From: Pseudomonas putida
Lineage (GTDB): Bacteria > Pseudomonadota > Gammaproteobacteria > Pseudomonadales > Pseudomonadaceae
Assembly: GCF_028682455.1 (NCBI RefSeq)
Contig: NZ_JANHLD010000001.1
Location: 1,900,001-1,964,000 of the forward strand
Direction: 5' to 3'
DNA length: 64,000 bases
Positions 16,967-25,872 of this stretch are shown here, one piece after another; position 1 is the first letter of the stretch, and each line of letters begins with the position of its first letter. The notes under the pieces are model-generated. The model did no database searches. It was given only the letters and a program-made list of their open reading frames with translations, and was not told the DNA's origin. The position numbers and the translations under genes are program-made.

Positions 16967-18329
16967 GGCGTCCCTCGGTTAGCAAGTAAAGGGGCTCTTC
17001 GCATTTAAGGGTGTAGAAAAAATCTGACCGGCTGGAAAAGGAGTCGAGGATCTTAGAAAATGTAAGCTCTCACACCAACAAAAACTAAGCCCCCGACGTG
17101 AACAATCTTACCTTTTCTAGCCCTGATCTTTCCAGCTTTTGCCAACTGAATAACCTCGGCCTGACTGCCACTGGACAACATCTTTGTGCAGAGCGCGCCG
17201 TCATCGAATGTCGTTTAACCAAAGCACCCGAGCCATGCCCCAAGTGCGGGGCTGCTGGTGTTTCACGCGGTACTGTCGATAGGCATCTTGCTCACACACC
17301 TTACGGACAACGACCAACCAGATTGCTGCTGCGTATCCGTCGCTGGCGTTGTGCTTGCGGCTGTTTCTGGCATGAAGATACAAACAGTGCAGCACCTCCA
17401 CGTTCAAAGCTTTCATATGGGGCGATACGCTGGGCATTAGCTGCCATCGTGCTGGATCATCTGTCGGTATCTCGTGTTGCGAGCCAGCTTGATGTTGCAT
17501 GGCACACCGCTAATAATGCCATTATCAACGAAGGACGGCGCCTGCTTTTTAATGACTCGACACGTTTTGACGGTGTGACCGTGCTGGGCGTGGATGAGCA
17601 TGTTTGGCGACATACACGCTGTGGTGACAAGTACGTCACCATCGTGGTTGACCTTACGCCCGTGCGTAACAAAAACGGGCCGGCCCGCTTGCTCGATGTG
17701 CTGGAAGGCCGCTCCAAACAAGCCTTTAAGCAATGGCTACAGAGTCGCCCCAAATCGTGGCGTGACCAGATCGAAAGCATTGCCATGGACGGTTTTACGG
17801 GGTTTAAATCTGCAGCGCAAGAAGCCCTGCCTCAAGCCCAAACCGTGCTGGATCCTTTCCATGTCGTGCGCTGGGCAAGCAACATGCTGGATGAATGCCG
17901 CCGGCGTGTGCAACACGACATCCTGGGCCGCAGAGGGCGTAAAAATGACCCGCTCTACAAAAGCCGTCGAACGCTACTGACTCGGATCAGCTACCTGTCT
18001 GACGCCAACAAAAAGCAACTGTTCCAGCTGTTTGCAGATGAGCACCACCTCGAAGTGGATTGCACCTGGAGCATGTACCAACGGGTGGTCAGCGCCTACA
18101 ACGAGCCGGATCGAAAACGTGGTAAAAAACTCATGGAAGAGGTCATAAATATCATTACAGCCAGCGACTTGCCCAAAGCGCTCATCGAGGTGAAAGGCTT
18201 GGGGGAAACGCTGAAAAAATACGCTGAGAGCATCCTTGCCTACTTCGACCGGCCAGGAACCAGCAACGGTCCAACAGAAGCTATCAACGGGCGACTTGAG
18301 CACTTACGAGGTACCGCCTTGGGCTTTAG

Positions 18330-19447
18330 AAAGGCGGTTGCAGGATCTGAGTGCAACACGGTTATTGAATTGAAGCGGGAGCATCATGCCGCATCACCAC
18401 GGCTTCTTGCATCACTTCGCCCATCACCTCGATCGGGCATTTGAAGTCGAAGCGTTTGCGCGGTCGCATATTCAGTTGCAAAGCGATGGCGTCCAGGGCT
18501 TCCTGACTATGCACCGACAAGTCCGTGCCCTTGGGCAGGTACTGGCGGATCAGTCCATTGATGTTCTCATTGCTGCCGCGTTGCCAGGGGCTGTGCGGGT
18601 CGCAGAAGTAGATCGCCACCCCGGTCCGCTGGGTGATCTCGGCGTGCCGCGCCATCTCCCGGCCCTGGTCGTAGGTCATGCTCTTGCGCACCGCCAGCGG
18701 CATGCCATTGAGCGCCGCACTGAAGCCCTCCAGCGCCGAGGTCGCCGTCGCGTCGGCCATCTTGATCAGCATCAGGTAGCCGCTGGTACGCTCCACCAAG
18801 GTGCCCACCGCCGAGGCATTGGCCTTGCCCTTGATCAGGTCGCCCTCCCAATGGCCTGGCATCAGCCGGTCTTCGACCTCCGGCGGGCGCACGTGGATGC
18901 TGAGCATTTCAGGGATCTGGCCGCGCCGATCGACGCCGCCAGAGCGCGGCCTGCGACTCGTCTTGCCCTGGCGCAGGCAGATGATCAGCTCCTTGCGCAG
19001 GCCACCGACCGGCAGGGCGTAGATCGCGTTATAGATCGTCTCGCGGCAGACGTAGGCCTCTCTGAGGCTGGGTATGTTCATGCTGCGCAGCTTGCCGGCA
19101 ATCTGCTCGGGAGACAAACCCTCACGCAGCATATGGACGACCAGCTCGAAGCGCTCACTGCCCGGCAGCAGCTTGCACTGAGGCCTGCAGACCTGGCGGC
19201 GGACCTGCATCTGCTGCTGGGCAGCACAGGCCTGGTAGCGGGTGCCAGGGGCCCGGTTGCGGCGCAGCTCCCGGCTGATGGTCGAGGGGGAGCGGCCGAG
19301 CATCCGGGCAATTCGCCGCTGGCTGAAACCTTGGGCAAGGCCGAGTTGAAGGGTCGCACGTTCGGGGATACTGAGTTCGTGATAGGACATAGTGGCAGCA
19401 CCGTACCGGAAAGGTCAGGTGTTGCACTCAGTTTTGCGGCCGCCAAA
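18330..19447 (-). mobile_element. IS30-family element inside ISL3, with AAA target duplication
   Basis: Element 18333-19444 (1112 bp) has imperfect inverted ends starting GGCGG and sharing CTGAGTGCAACAC. AAA at 18330-18332 is repeated at 19445-19447; removing the element and one copy rebuilds the ISL3 reading frame exactly. Confidence 0.9.
18362..19390 (-). CDS. IS30-family transposase
   Basis: 342 residues, intact. The N-terminus SIPERATLQLGLAQGFSQRR and MLGRSPSTISRELRRN are the IS30 HTH motifs. GHWEGDLIKG, TYDQGREMARHAEI and CDPHSPWQRGSNENINGLIR carry the DDE catalytic acids, spaced as in the family. It fills almost the whole 1112-bp element. Being intact, it could still be active, which fits the clean insertion scar. 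Confidence 0.95.
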   Translation of the reverse strand: MSYHELSIPERATLQLGLAQGFSQRRIARMLGRSPSTISRELRRNRAPGTRYQACAAQQQMQVRRQVCRPQCKLLPGSERFELVVHMLREGLSPEQIAGKLRSMNIPSLREAYVCRETIYNAIYALPVGGLRKELIICLRQGKTSRRPRSGGVDRRGQIPEMLSIHVRPPEVEDRLMPGHWEGDLIKGKANASAVGTLVERTSGYLMLIKMADATATSALEGFSAALNGMPLAVRKSMTYDQGREMARHAEITQRTGVAIYFCDPHSPWQRGSNENINGLIRQYLPKGTDLSVHSQEALDAIALQLNMRPRKRFDFKCPIEVMGEVMQEAVVMRHDAPASIQ

Positions 19448-19553
19448 TTTAACCAATTACATAGCCAGGTGCTTGCTGAAGTCAGGAGGGTTTAGAAATC
19501 AGCTACACCCTTAAATGCGAAGAGCCCCTTAGGGTTGCAAGTGGCGGATGACG

Positions 19554-20294
19554 TCAGAGTTTCTTCCCTTTGCGCTTACGCATCGACTCGCCACTCAGTG
19601 GCAGCATGTGCGCGCGATGAACGATGCGATCCAGAATGGCATCAGCGATGGTTGGGTCACCAAACAGGTCGTACCATTTCTCCGTCGGGAACTGGCTGGT
19701 CAACAGCAGTGCACCGTTCATTGATTGCTGATCGATAATTTCCAGCAATGCAGGCCCGAGGTGCTTCTCGATTCCGCCAATGCCCAGGTCATCGATGATC
19801 AGCAATTGAGTCTTGATCAGCTGTCGTCGCAACTTGGGCAGAGAGCCATCGGCATGCGAACGGGCGATGTCTTCAAATAGCCGTGTGGAGGTGCAGTAGT
19901 AGGTAGTAAAGCCTTGGCGACAGGCCTGGTTGCCGAAGGCGCAGGCGAGCCAGCTCTTGCCAGTACCGGTGGCTCCCGTAAGGATCAGATTCTGCTTACG
20001 CCGAATCCACTCGCCTTCCGCCAACGCCATGACCTGGCTGTGATCCAGCCCACGATCACTTCTATATTCAACATCCTCAAGGGCTGCCTGGCTGAAGCGC
20101 AACTTGGCCGCCTTGAGGTAGCGCCCAATCTTACGGGTGTCGCGCTCCGCGGCTTCGAAATCCAGCAGATCGCCGAGCCGCACATCGAAGGCTTGGGTCT
20201 GGATGGCCGGCTGATCACGCTGACGCTCGTAGGCCATGGCCATGCCACGCAATCCCAATTCGACCAGCCGTTGAGTGGTATTGGCGGCAGTCAT
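19554..20294 (-). CDS. istB: IS21 helper ATPase IstB
   Basis: 246 residues with Walker A LTGATGTGKSWLACAF near residue 106 and Walker B LLIIDDLGIG near 170, the DnaC-like AAA+ ATPase that helps IstA choose and capture targets. GALLLTSQFPTEKWYDLFGDP is the family C-terminal motif. The start overlaps the end of istA by four bases (ATGA), the usual coupling in IS21. Confidence 0.95.
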   Translation of the reverse strand: MTAANTTQRLVELGLRGMAMAYERQRDQPAIQTQAFDVRLGDLLDFEAAERDTRKIGRYLKAAKLRFSQAALEDVEYRSDRGLDHSQVMALAEGEWIRRKQNLILTGATGTGKSWLACAFGNQACRQGFTTYYCTSTRLFEDIARSHADGSLPKLRRQLIKTQLLIIDDLGIGGIEKHLGPALLEIIDQQSMNGALLLTSQFPTEKWYDLFGDPTIADAILDRIVHRAHMLPLSGESMRKRKGKKL

Positions 20295-21835
20295 GCAGTT
20301 TCTCCAGGTTGGGTAATGTAATAGGCCGCACCGCGCAGGTTGGCGTGCTCAATCACGGGACTATCCGCTGCTGCTGGTCGGGTGCGATCTGCGCCGCTGC
20401 GCAGGATTGACCTCAGGCGGCCGTAGCCCAGGCAGTTCAGCTCCAGCGCGTAAGCGCAGGCGGACTCTAGGCGGTCATGCAGTTGTTCCTTGCGGGTATC
20501 ACGCTGCAAGGCAATCACAGCCTTCAAGCCATTGGCAAAGTCCGGGCGCTCTTCCAGGTTGCGCCGTGCATAGTCATACGTGGCTGGACCGATGGACTCG
20601 GCCCAAGCCAGCAAGGCTTCTGGCTGGGTGTCCCGCTGATGACGGTGCTGGGGCGGCAGGTGCTCCGGCACCGTGGTAACGCCAACTCCTTGAGCCAGGG
20701 TATGACTGGCAATCTGGCGCCGCTGATGAAACACCATCAAGCGATCACTGTTGACCCGGATATCCACCAGCAGGTGGATGTATTGAAACGGTACCGAGTA
20801 GTGGTGACCGCTGTGCTCCAGGTGGTAATCGCTGGCCACCCGGATTTGGTAGCGCCACTGGCTATAGGCATAAGGCTCTGCCGGGAGGCTCTGGAGTTCC
20901 GGGGCATCCAGCTCCTGAAAGCGAACCAGTCGGTTTTTCGGGTAGGTTCTGGTCGTGCGCTCATTCAGACGCGCCATCCAATAGTCGAGGCGCTCATTCA
21001 GCTCTTCCAGCGAAAAGAAGGTGTGGTTGCGCAGGCGCGCCAACACCCAGCGTTGCACGATCTGCACGCCAATCTCAGCCAAGGACTTGTCCTGCGGGCG
21101 CCGGGGCCGAGCGGGATGAATGCTGAATCCATAATGCTCGGCGAACTCCTGGTAGGCAGGGTTCAGCTGAATGTGCTCTTTGCCACTTCGGAGTACCGCC
21201 GCCTTCAGGTTATCCGGCACTACATAGCGCGGCACACCAGCGAGATGCTCCAGAGCAAGACGATGGCAGTGCAGCCAGTCGGCTACGGTTTGGCTGGCCA
21301 CGGCCGTGGCGAACAGGTAGCCCGAGGCCCCCAGGGTGCCGACGAAAACTTGCGCTTTGGAGACCTCCCCGGTGTCTTGATTGACGATGGGCATGGTGCG
21401 TCCGCAGAAATCCACAAACAGCTTGTCGCCGGGTTTATGGATTTGCCGCATGCTGATTTTCTGCTGGTTGCGCCAGGCCCGGTAGAGGCGAGTGAACTGC
21501 GCATAGGACACGCTATCCGGCTCGCCCACTCGGAACTCTTGCCAGAGCAGATCCAGCGTAACGTCCCGTTGCTGCAGTTGTTCATGAATATTCGCCCAAT
21601 TGGGTGTGGCTCGGCGACTACCGCCCTCTGTGCCAGCGCTGAAACGGGCCTGCAAGGCAGAATCTTCTAAGTCGCGCAGCTGTTCCCAATCCTCACCCCG
21701 CTGGCTCAGCCGATCTCTCAGGCCGCGAACGGTATTGGGTGAAATCCCCACCAGACGAGCCACCGCCCGATGCGATAGCGAGGGGTTGCAGGCATGGCGC
21801 ACGGCCTGCCGGAGTTGATCAATGGTCAATCTCAT
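20291..21835 (-). CDS. istA: IS21 transposase IstA
   Basis: 514 residues. The N-terminal HTH (LSHRAVARLVGISPNTVRGL) binds the ends. The integrase core holds the DDE acids around GDKLFVDFCGRTMP, VPDNLKAAVL and QDKSLAEIGVQIVQRWVLA, where the last glutamate lies in the helix after RPRRPQDK. The C-terminal beta-rich domain is full length, so the gene appears intact. Confidence 0.95.
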   Translation of the reverse strand: MRLTIDQLRQAVRHACNPSLSHRAVARLVGISPNTVRGLRDRLSQRGEDWEQLRDLEDSALQARFSAGTEGGSRRATPNWANIHEQLQQRDVTLDLLWQEFRVGEPDSVSYAQFTRLYRAWRNQQKISMRQIHKPGDKLFVDFCGRTMPIVNQDTGEVSKAQVFVGTLGASGYLFATAVASQTVADWLHCHRLALEHLAGVPRYVVPDNLKAAVLRSGKEHIQLNPAYQEFAEHYGFSIHPARPRRPQDKSLAEIGVQIVQRWVLARLRNHTFFSLEELNERLDYWMARLNERTTRTYPKNRLVRFQELDAPELQSLPAEPYAYSQWRYQIRVASDYHLEHSGHHYSVPFQYIHLLVDIRVNSDRLMVFHQRRQIASHTLAQGVGVTTVPEHLPPQHRHQRDTQPEALLAWAESIGPATYDYARRNLEERPDFANGLKAVIALQRDTRKEQLHDRLESACAYALELNCLGYGRLRSILRSGADRTRPAAADSPVIEHANLRGAAYYITQPGETA

Positions 21836-22100
21836 AGGTTCTCCCCGCGACAGGCGCGGTTACGCCTCGCCCGTCACGATCAATGCAAATTCATGGATGA
21901 ATGGGCAGGCAGCCGGGTTGACGCCCGACACCGGGAAACACAGAATGAGAACGTCTGGGGTTCAACCTGACGTTTCTCGAAAGGCCTGGGGGCGCAATCC
22001 CCAGGCCTTTTGCATTTCCATGGCCTGTAACGCTACGAATCAGTCAGGGCTCATGGTGTTTCTCCTCGCTGTTCAGGTTATCCAGTGGTCGGGCACGTGC
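21836..22100. other. Non-coding stretch with one hairpin
   Basis: Apart from the hairpin at 21980-22010 I see no gene or domain. Part of it may be the unresolved outer end of the IS21 element. Confidence 0.4.
21980..22010. terminator. Strong hairpin, terminator-like on either strand
   Basis: AAAGGCCTGGGG (21980-21991) and CCCCAGGCCTTT (21999-22010) form a perfect 12-base stem with a seven-base loop and T residues on both strands. It sits between istA and the next minus-strand gene. Confidence 0.7.
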
Positions 22101-22406
22101 TCAGACGTCGCTCGATGGCATTGGTTGATCGCACGCACCATCAGGTTCGTTGCTCTGCACAGCGTGGCGCTGACAGGCAATCCAGGCGGCAATGTCTTTC
22201 GCCAGCGCGAACCTGCCACGTCGATTGGGCAGTATAAAAAACGGCACATCGATCATCCCTCTCGACAGCGCCACGCGAAATGCGGCCGGCGAGCGAAAAC
22301 CCAATTCCCGCCACAGGGCATTGCTGCCCAGCATCACCCCATAGCGCGCCGTCAAGCCATGCTCCAATTCATTAGCCAGACGCTGGATAGGGTTCTGTTC
22401 GTTCAT
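22101..22406 (-). CDS. Small hypothetical protein
   Basis: 101 residues: MNEQNPIQRLANELEHGL, then LGSNALWRELGFRSPAAFR and LPNRRGRFALAKDIAAWIAC. The pattern of a short helix pair followed by a basic wing-like RRGRFAL suggests a small winged-helix or excisionase-like DNA-binding protein; I recall similar unnamed genes in pseudomonad islands. The function is unknown. It is divergent from the 356-residue gene starting at 22520, with 113 bases between. Confidence 0.5.
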   Translation of the reverse strand: MNEQNPIQRLANELEHGLTARYGVMLGSNALWRELGFRSPAAFRVALSRGMIDVPFFILPNRRGRFALAKDIAAWIACQRHAVQSNEPDGACDQPMPSSDV

Positions 22407-22519
22407 GACGCTCGCCGTTTCGCGTAGTTACGGATCATGGTAGAGAAATCGCTGGGGCGGCACGAGCCGTAACCTTTCAACCAACTTTTACTGTATTTGT
22501 GCGCGCCGGATGAAGCTAA

Positions 22520-23590
22520 GTGACTGAATTTCAACGCATCAATGCGCTGCTCGTGAGTTTTCGCGCGAGCATGCGAAACAAAAACCGCCGAGCAGCTCCG
22601 CCCGCCAAGCGCGATCAAGCTGACGTTTTGCGCGTGCGGTATTGGTATGAAGGACTGCGGCACCGCACCGGGTTGGCTACGGCCTATAAGCTCGAGCAGC
22701 ACTTCGAGCCGGAGTCATTTCGCAAGCAGGACGGGATCACCAGTAACCGCTGCAAATGGCAGCGCTATGCGGCTGGCCGGCATACCCCGCAGGCCAAGCT
22801 GGCAGCCCGTATTGATGCCCAAGTACCAGGCTCATTGCAGGAGCTGCAGCATCCCCTTTGGGCCATCCTGAAACATCAGCCATCCCGCACCACGCTAAGC
22901 GAGGCGTTTCTGCAGCGCTTGAAGCCGGATGTGCAGGCGGTGCTGTTCGAGCCCGTCGGTGGTATCGAGGTTTACTGGCAGCGGGCCAGAGTCACCGTCG
23001 TGCTGATGAGAAAGCTGGAGCGCATTGCCAGCCTGGATGCTCTGGCGGCATTGACCTGGCTGCTGCGAGAAGCCATCGCGCAGGGCGGCCATAAGAGTGC
23101 AGAGCGCCTGGCAAACAGCATTTATACAGTGCTGTTAATCATGGGTATCGAGTGGCAAAACAGGGAGCTGGCAGAGCCGCTGCTCAAGCTATTTGCACAA
23201 CGCATTTTGCCGCTGGGTTCGCCATCCCATCGGCGGTTCTGCATGAGCGGAAAGGACATGCTTGAATGCTCGGCAGCGCTCAATCTGATTGTGTACCAAA
23301 CCACCGACGGCAGGCGTCGCAGCCTGACCTGGCTGCAGCGGGTGCACATCATGCGCCGGTTACTGGCTGGCATGACGGGCTTCGATGTGGTGCATGCCCT
23401 GGCGCCCCAGTACATGCCCGTGGGAACCGATGTGCCGGCGGAAATAATGCATCGGCTCGAACAAGATGAGCGCTGGCGACAATGGGGGTGGAGCAGCATT
23501 AACTCCGTCCAGCCAGAGCCCTTCCCGCCGCCTGAACTCTTGATTCCGCGGCGGGAGACAACTGCTGTCCCATCAACCTCGCCTGGGTGA
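22520..23590 (+). CDS. Hypothetical protein, 356 residues
   Basis: Starts at GTG 22520. The N-terminal part is basic and resembles a DNA-binding segment (VRYWYEGLRHRTGLATAYKLE, then SNRCKWQRYAAGRHTP). The remainder is helical, with no membrane helix and no catalytic motif I can name. The C-terminus is proline-rich (PEPFPPPELLIP). Composition is GC-rich like the backbone. The pairing with the divergent small gene at 22101-22406 hints that they belong together. Confidence 0.5.
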   Translation: MTEFQRINALLVSFRASMRNKNRRAAPPAKRDQADVLRVRYWYEGLRHRTGLATAYKLEQHFEPESFRKQDGITSNRCKWQRYAAGRHTPQAKLAARIDAQVPGSLQELQHPLWAILKHQPSRTTLSEAFLQRLKPDVQAVLFEPVGGIEVYWQRARVTVVLMRKLERIASLDALAALTWLLREAIAQGGHKSAERLANSIYTVLLIMGIEWQNRELAEPLLKLFAQRILPLGSPSHRRFCMSGKDMLECSAALNLIVYQTTDGRRRSLTWLQRVHIMRRLLAGMTGFDVVHALAPQYMPVGTDVPAEIMHRLEQDERWRQWGWSSINSVQPEPFPPPELLIPRRETTAVPSTSPG

Positions 23591-23737
23591 CCTGCTTGCG
23601 TGCTATTGATAGTGCCATGAGTCCAAGGGCAGTACGCAGCTTGGACGGCTACGCGTATGGGACTACATTGCGAGCGAGTCGAGCCGTTCCGTCGTCGAAG
23701 CTAAAACGCACAGGCGTTCATCACTACCTAGTCAACA

Positions 23738-24223
23738 TTAACCCGTGTGGGGGCGTTTGACCGGGAACGATAAGAAGGGTTTGATCTCTTTGAGCACGAA
23801 CATACTCTGCATTTCCTTGATGCCCGGTAACTGCCGAATAACGGTCATGGCGAAGTCAGCAAACGAATCGAGATCACGCGCCACTACCTGCAGGAGGAAG
23901 TCGGCGTCGCCGCCGATGCTGTAGCACGCCACAACATCCTCCAGCTGCATGACCTCCTGCTCGAATTTCCTTGCCTCGGCTTCACTGTGGCGATCGATGT
24001 TAATCCGTATGAACACCATGACTCCCAGCCCGATCTTGCGCCGGTCAAGCACCGCCCTGTAACCCTGGATGAAGCGATGTTCCTCCAACTGCCTGACCCT
24101 ACGCCAGCAGGGCGAAGCAGACATACCAATGTGGTCGGCCAGGGTCTGGTTGGTGATCCTGCCGTCCTGCTGCAGGGCAGTAAGGATTCTGACATCCGTC
24201 AGATTTAGCGCTTGCTCGGTCAT
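23738..24223 (-). CDS. Lrp/AsnC-family transcriptional regulator
   Basis: 161 residues from the ATG at 24223 (GGGTGG just upstream; a GTG three codons earlier is possible). DVRILTALQQDGRITNQTLAD and HIGMSASPCWRRVRQLE form the HTH near residues 10-55. The C-terminal RAM domain (VVACYSIGGDADFLLQVVA) binds amino acids and drives oligomers. It is divergent from the four-gene cluster ending in a LysE exporter, a classic local control arrangement in which the amino acid induces its own export or breakdown. Confidence 0.9.
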   Translation of the reverse strand: MTEQALNLTDVRILTALQQDGRITNQTLADHIGMSASPCWRRVRQLEEHRFIQGYRAVLDRRKIGLGVMVFIRINIDRHSEAEARKFEQEVMQLEDVVACYSIGGDADFLLQVVARDLDSFADFAMTVIRQLPGIKEMQSMFVLKEIKPFLSFPVKRPHTG

Positions 24224-24447
24224 AAATTCCACCCGTCCATGAGAAATGGGAAGATTCTACCCTTTTCGATTTTGCAGGCAATTGAAATAGAAATTTTTTT
24301 CCCAATCAAAGGGCGTAGCATTTTTCCAACTTCTGAACATAAAAAGTTGCATTAATCTCGGCGCCATTATTTTGCGACTCAATATTCTGAGCCTATACCA
24401 GGCAACTAGATTGGTCGCCATTTCCATGGTCAATTCAAGGATGAAAA
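24224..24447. promoter_or_regulatory. Divergent control region of the Lrp-linked cluster
   Basis: 224 bases, AT-rich (TTGAAATAGAAATTTTTTTC and neighbouring A/T runs) against GC-rich surroundings, between divergent starts. Lrp-type regulators bind such bent AT tracts. I do not assign exact promoter boxes. Confidence 0.45.
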
Positions 24448-24810
24448 ATGATCCTGCATCTTGTCTTCTTCAAGTTTCACGAGCCCTTTCAATGGTGTGA
24501 CGATGAAGTGATCGATGCTGAGGCGTCGACACGCCAGCATCCACTTCATATCAGAGAAATACTGGGCTGGGCTTGCGGAAGAAATATCAGCCCGCGCAAT
24601 AGAGCTGTGGACTTTGCGGTGATGGGTTTATTTGATAATCAGGATGCGCTGTCTGCATTTCTGATTCACCCCAATCACCAGCAAGGTGTATCGAAGTGGC
24701 AGAAAATTGCCAGCTGGCAAGTGGTCGATCTTGACATTGAAAGTGACACTACTAAATTTTTCGGACTTATCAATGACTGGGCCGACTCAAGTCTGACGCA
24801 GTTTGAATAG
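24448..24810 (+). CDS. Dabb-family (stress-responsive A/B barrel) protein
   Basis: 120 residues. MILHLVFFKFHEP opens like the Dabb barrel, and DFAVMGLFDNQDALSAFLIHPNHQQ is the typical mid-domain segment ending in the histidine motif. Dabb proteins are small dimeric barrels used as stress proteins or as cyclases and decarboxylases in biosynthesis. It is first in the four-gene set. Confidence 0.75.
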   Translation: MILHLVFFKFHEPFQWCDDEVIDAEASTRQHPLHIREILGWACGRNISPRNRAVDFAVMGLFDNQDALSAFLIHPNHQQGVSKWQKIASWQVVDLDIESDTTKFFGLINDWADSSLTQFE

Positions 24811-24842
24811 TTAAAGACTTTTTAATGAGCGTGGAGAATTCA

Positions 24843-25265
24843 ATGAATTTCGATGCAACTATTCACAAGTGTGTAATCGTAGTCGACAGCGCATTGGGGG
24901 TCGGACATGCCGCCAATGCGGCCAGCGTCATCGGCGTCAGTCTAGGGCGTTCGGTGAGTGGCTTGGTCGGGCCGGATATGCAAAGCCGTGACAATGTGAA
25001 TTACCCAGGCGTCATCTACGCGCCGTTGCCGATTCTGCTCACCAGCAACGAGCATTTGCAGTCTCTCCAAGAGAGGGCGCTGACGGATGAGGAAATCCAC
25101 ACCATGCCATTCAGTGCCTTGGCGCAATCCTGCAAAACTTATCAGGAGTATGAGGCCCGTATCTCTGGCACCGACAGCTCGGGCATCGAACTAGTTGCCA
25201 TTGGGCTAATCGGACCGCAGAAAAAAATTAGCAAGTTGACAGGGAATCTTCCGCTGCTCAAATGA
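24843..25265 (+). CDS. DUF2000 family protein
   Basis: 140 residues from the ATG at 24843, six bases after GGAG; an earlier ATG at 24825 lacks a ribosome site. HKCVIVVDSALGVGHAANAA and MPFSALAQSCKTYQEY are DUF2000 landmarks; this family has a peptidyl-tRNA hydrolase-like fold. The role is unknown. It follows the Dabb gene by 32 bases and precedes the ligase remnant by 13. Confidence 0.8.
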   Translation: MNFDATIHKCVIVVDSALGVGHAANAASVIGVSLGRSVSGLVGPDMQSRDNVNYPGVIYAPLPILLTSNEHLQSLQERALTDEEIHTMPFSALAQSCKTYQEYEARISGTDSSGIELVAIGLIGPQKKISKLTGNLPLLK

Positions 25266-25278
25266 CAAGGAGGTTGTC

Positions 25279-25803
25279 GTGTACGCTTTATTCAAACCTG
25301 AGCTTCTGGAGTTGGCTCGCACCGTTTATCAGCAACATGTCTTGTTTGAGCGTGGTGATATTGCAGCAGAAGAGCTGAATGGCATCCAACTCGAACGCCT
25401 CAAGCACACACTCAGGTATGTAAAGGCAGGCTCTCCCTTTTATCGAGATAAACTGCTTTCTCTATCCTCCAGCGCCATAGATTCGCTCGACTGGGATGTA
25501 TTCCGCAAGCTGCCATTCACTACAAAGAACGATTTGCGCGAAGCGGGTCATGACATAGCCGCCGCGCCACTGCAGAAATCCTGGGTCTACTACGAAACCA
25601 CGGGTACTACTGGTGCGGCGACACCCTGCCCGCGTAACGAACAGGATTCGATATTCAATAACACGCCACTGATACTTCGTTACGGCGAGTTGTTTCGTGC
25701 CCACGGTCAGCAACATATTGTCGGCGTCATGGGCCCTACGGAGTTGCACTCTACCGGCGATACGTTTGAAGTCGTCAGGCGATGGGCCACCGCCTCCCGT
25801 TGA
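25279..25803 (+). pseudogene. Truncated PaaK-like CoA ligase (N-terminal third)
   Basis: 174 residues from GTG 25279, against more than 400 in the family. It holds the first adenylation motif (ETTGTTGAATPCPR, residues ~111-124) and then stops shortly after STGDTFE, with RRWATASR as a foreign tail. A ten-base repeat TTGAAGTCGT occurs at 25766 and 25800, near where the normal sequence is lost, so a deletion seems likely. The remainder of the adenylation domain and the C-terminal lid are missing and enzyme activity is not expected. It may explain why the cluster looks incomplete. Confidence 0.7.
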
Positions 25804-25872
25804 AGTCGTGGGTAGTCTTGCGTGCGGAGTCGTGAGTCTCCATACACCAATAAATTACTTGAGGAGCGTGAC

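Larger units (their letters stand above)
17098..19514 (+). pseudogene. ISL3 transposase split by IS30 insertion
   Basis: GTG start at 17098. Landmarks are the N-terminal zinc finger (CPKCGAAGVSRGTVDRHLAH with CACGCFW further on), LGVDEHVWRH and LDPFHVVRWAS of the DDE core, and GPTEAINGRLEHLRG. The frame breaks after GLGFRK at 18332. It resumes beyond the IS30 at 19448 with NLTNYIARCLLKSGGFRNQL and stops at 19514 inside the right inverted repeat. Joining the two pieces after removing one AAA copy restores a 433-residue protein with no frameshift, so the IS30 insertion is the only visible lesion. The uninterrupted product would be a cut-and-paste transposase. Confidence 0.9.
16991..19528 (+). 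mobile_element. ISL3-family element, interrupted by IS30
   Basis: Perfect 26-base inverted ends lie at 16991-17016 and 19503-19528 (GGGGCTCTTCGCATTTAAGG at the outer edge). Without the inner insertion and its duplicated AAA the element is 1423 bp, normal for ISL3. I see no 8-bp target duplication outside the ends, so it may have moved with, or recombined beside, the neighbouring IS21 element. Confidence 0.9.
19530..21900 (-). mobile_element. IS21-family element (approximate limits)
   Basis: An istA-istB pair is present with the normal four-base overlap. The right limit beyond istA is not resolved because I find no clear repeated ends. The left side directly abuts the ISL3 inverted repeat, so the IS21 end may have been trimmed. 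Confidence 0.6.
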
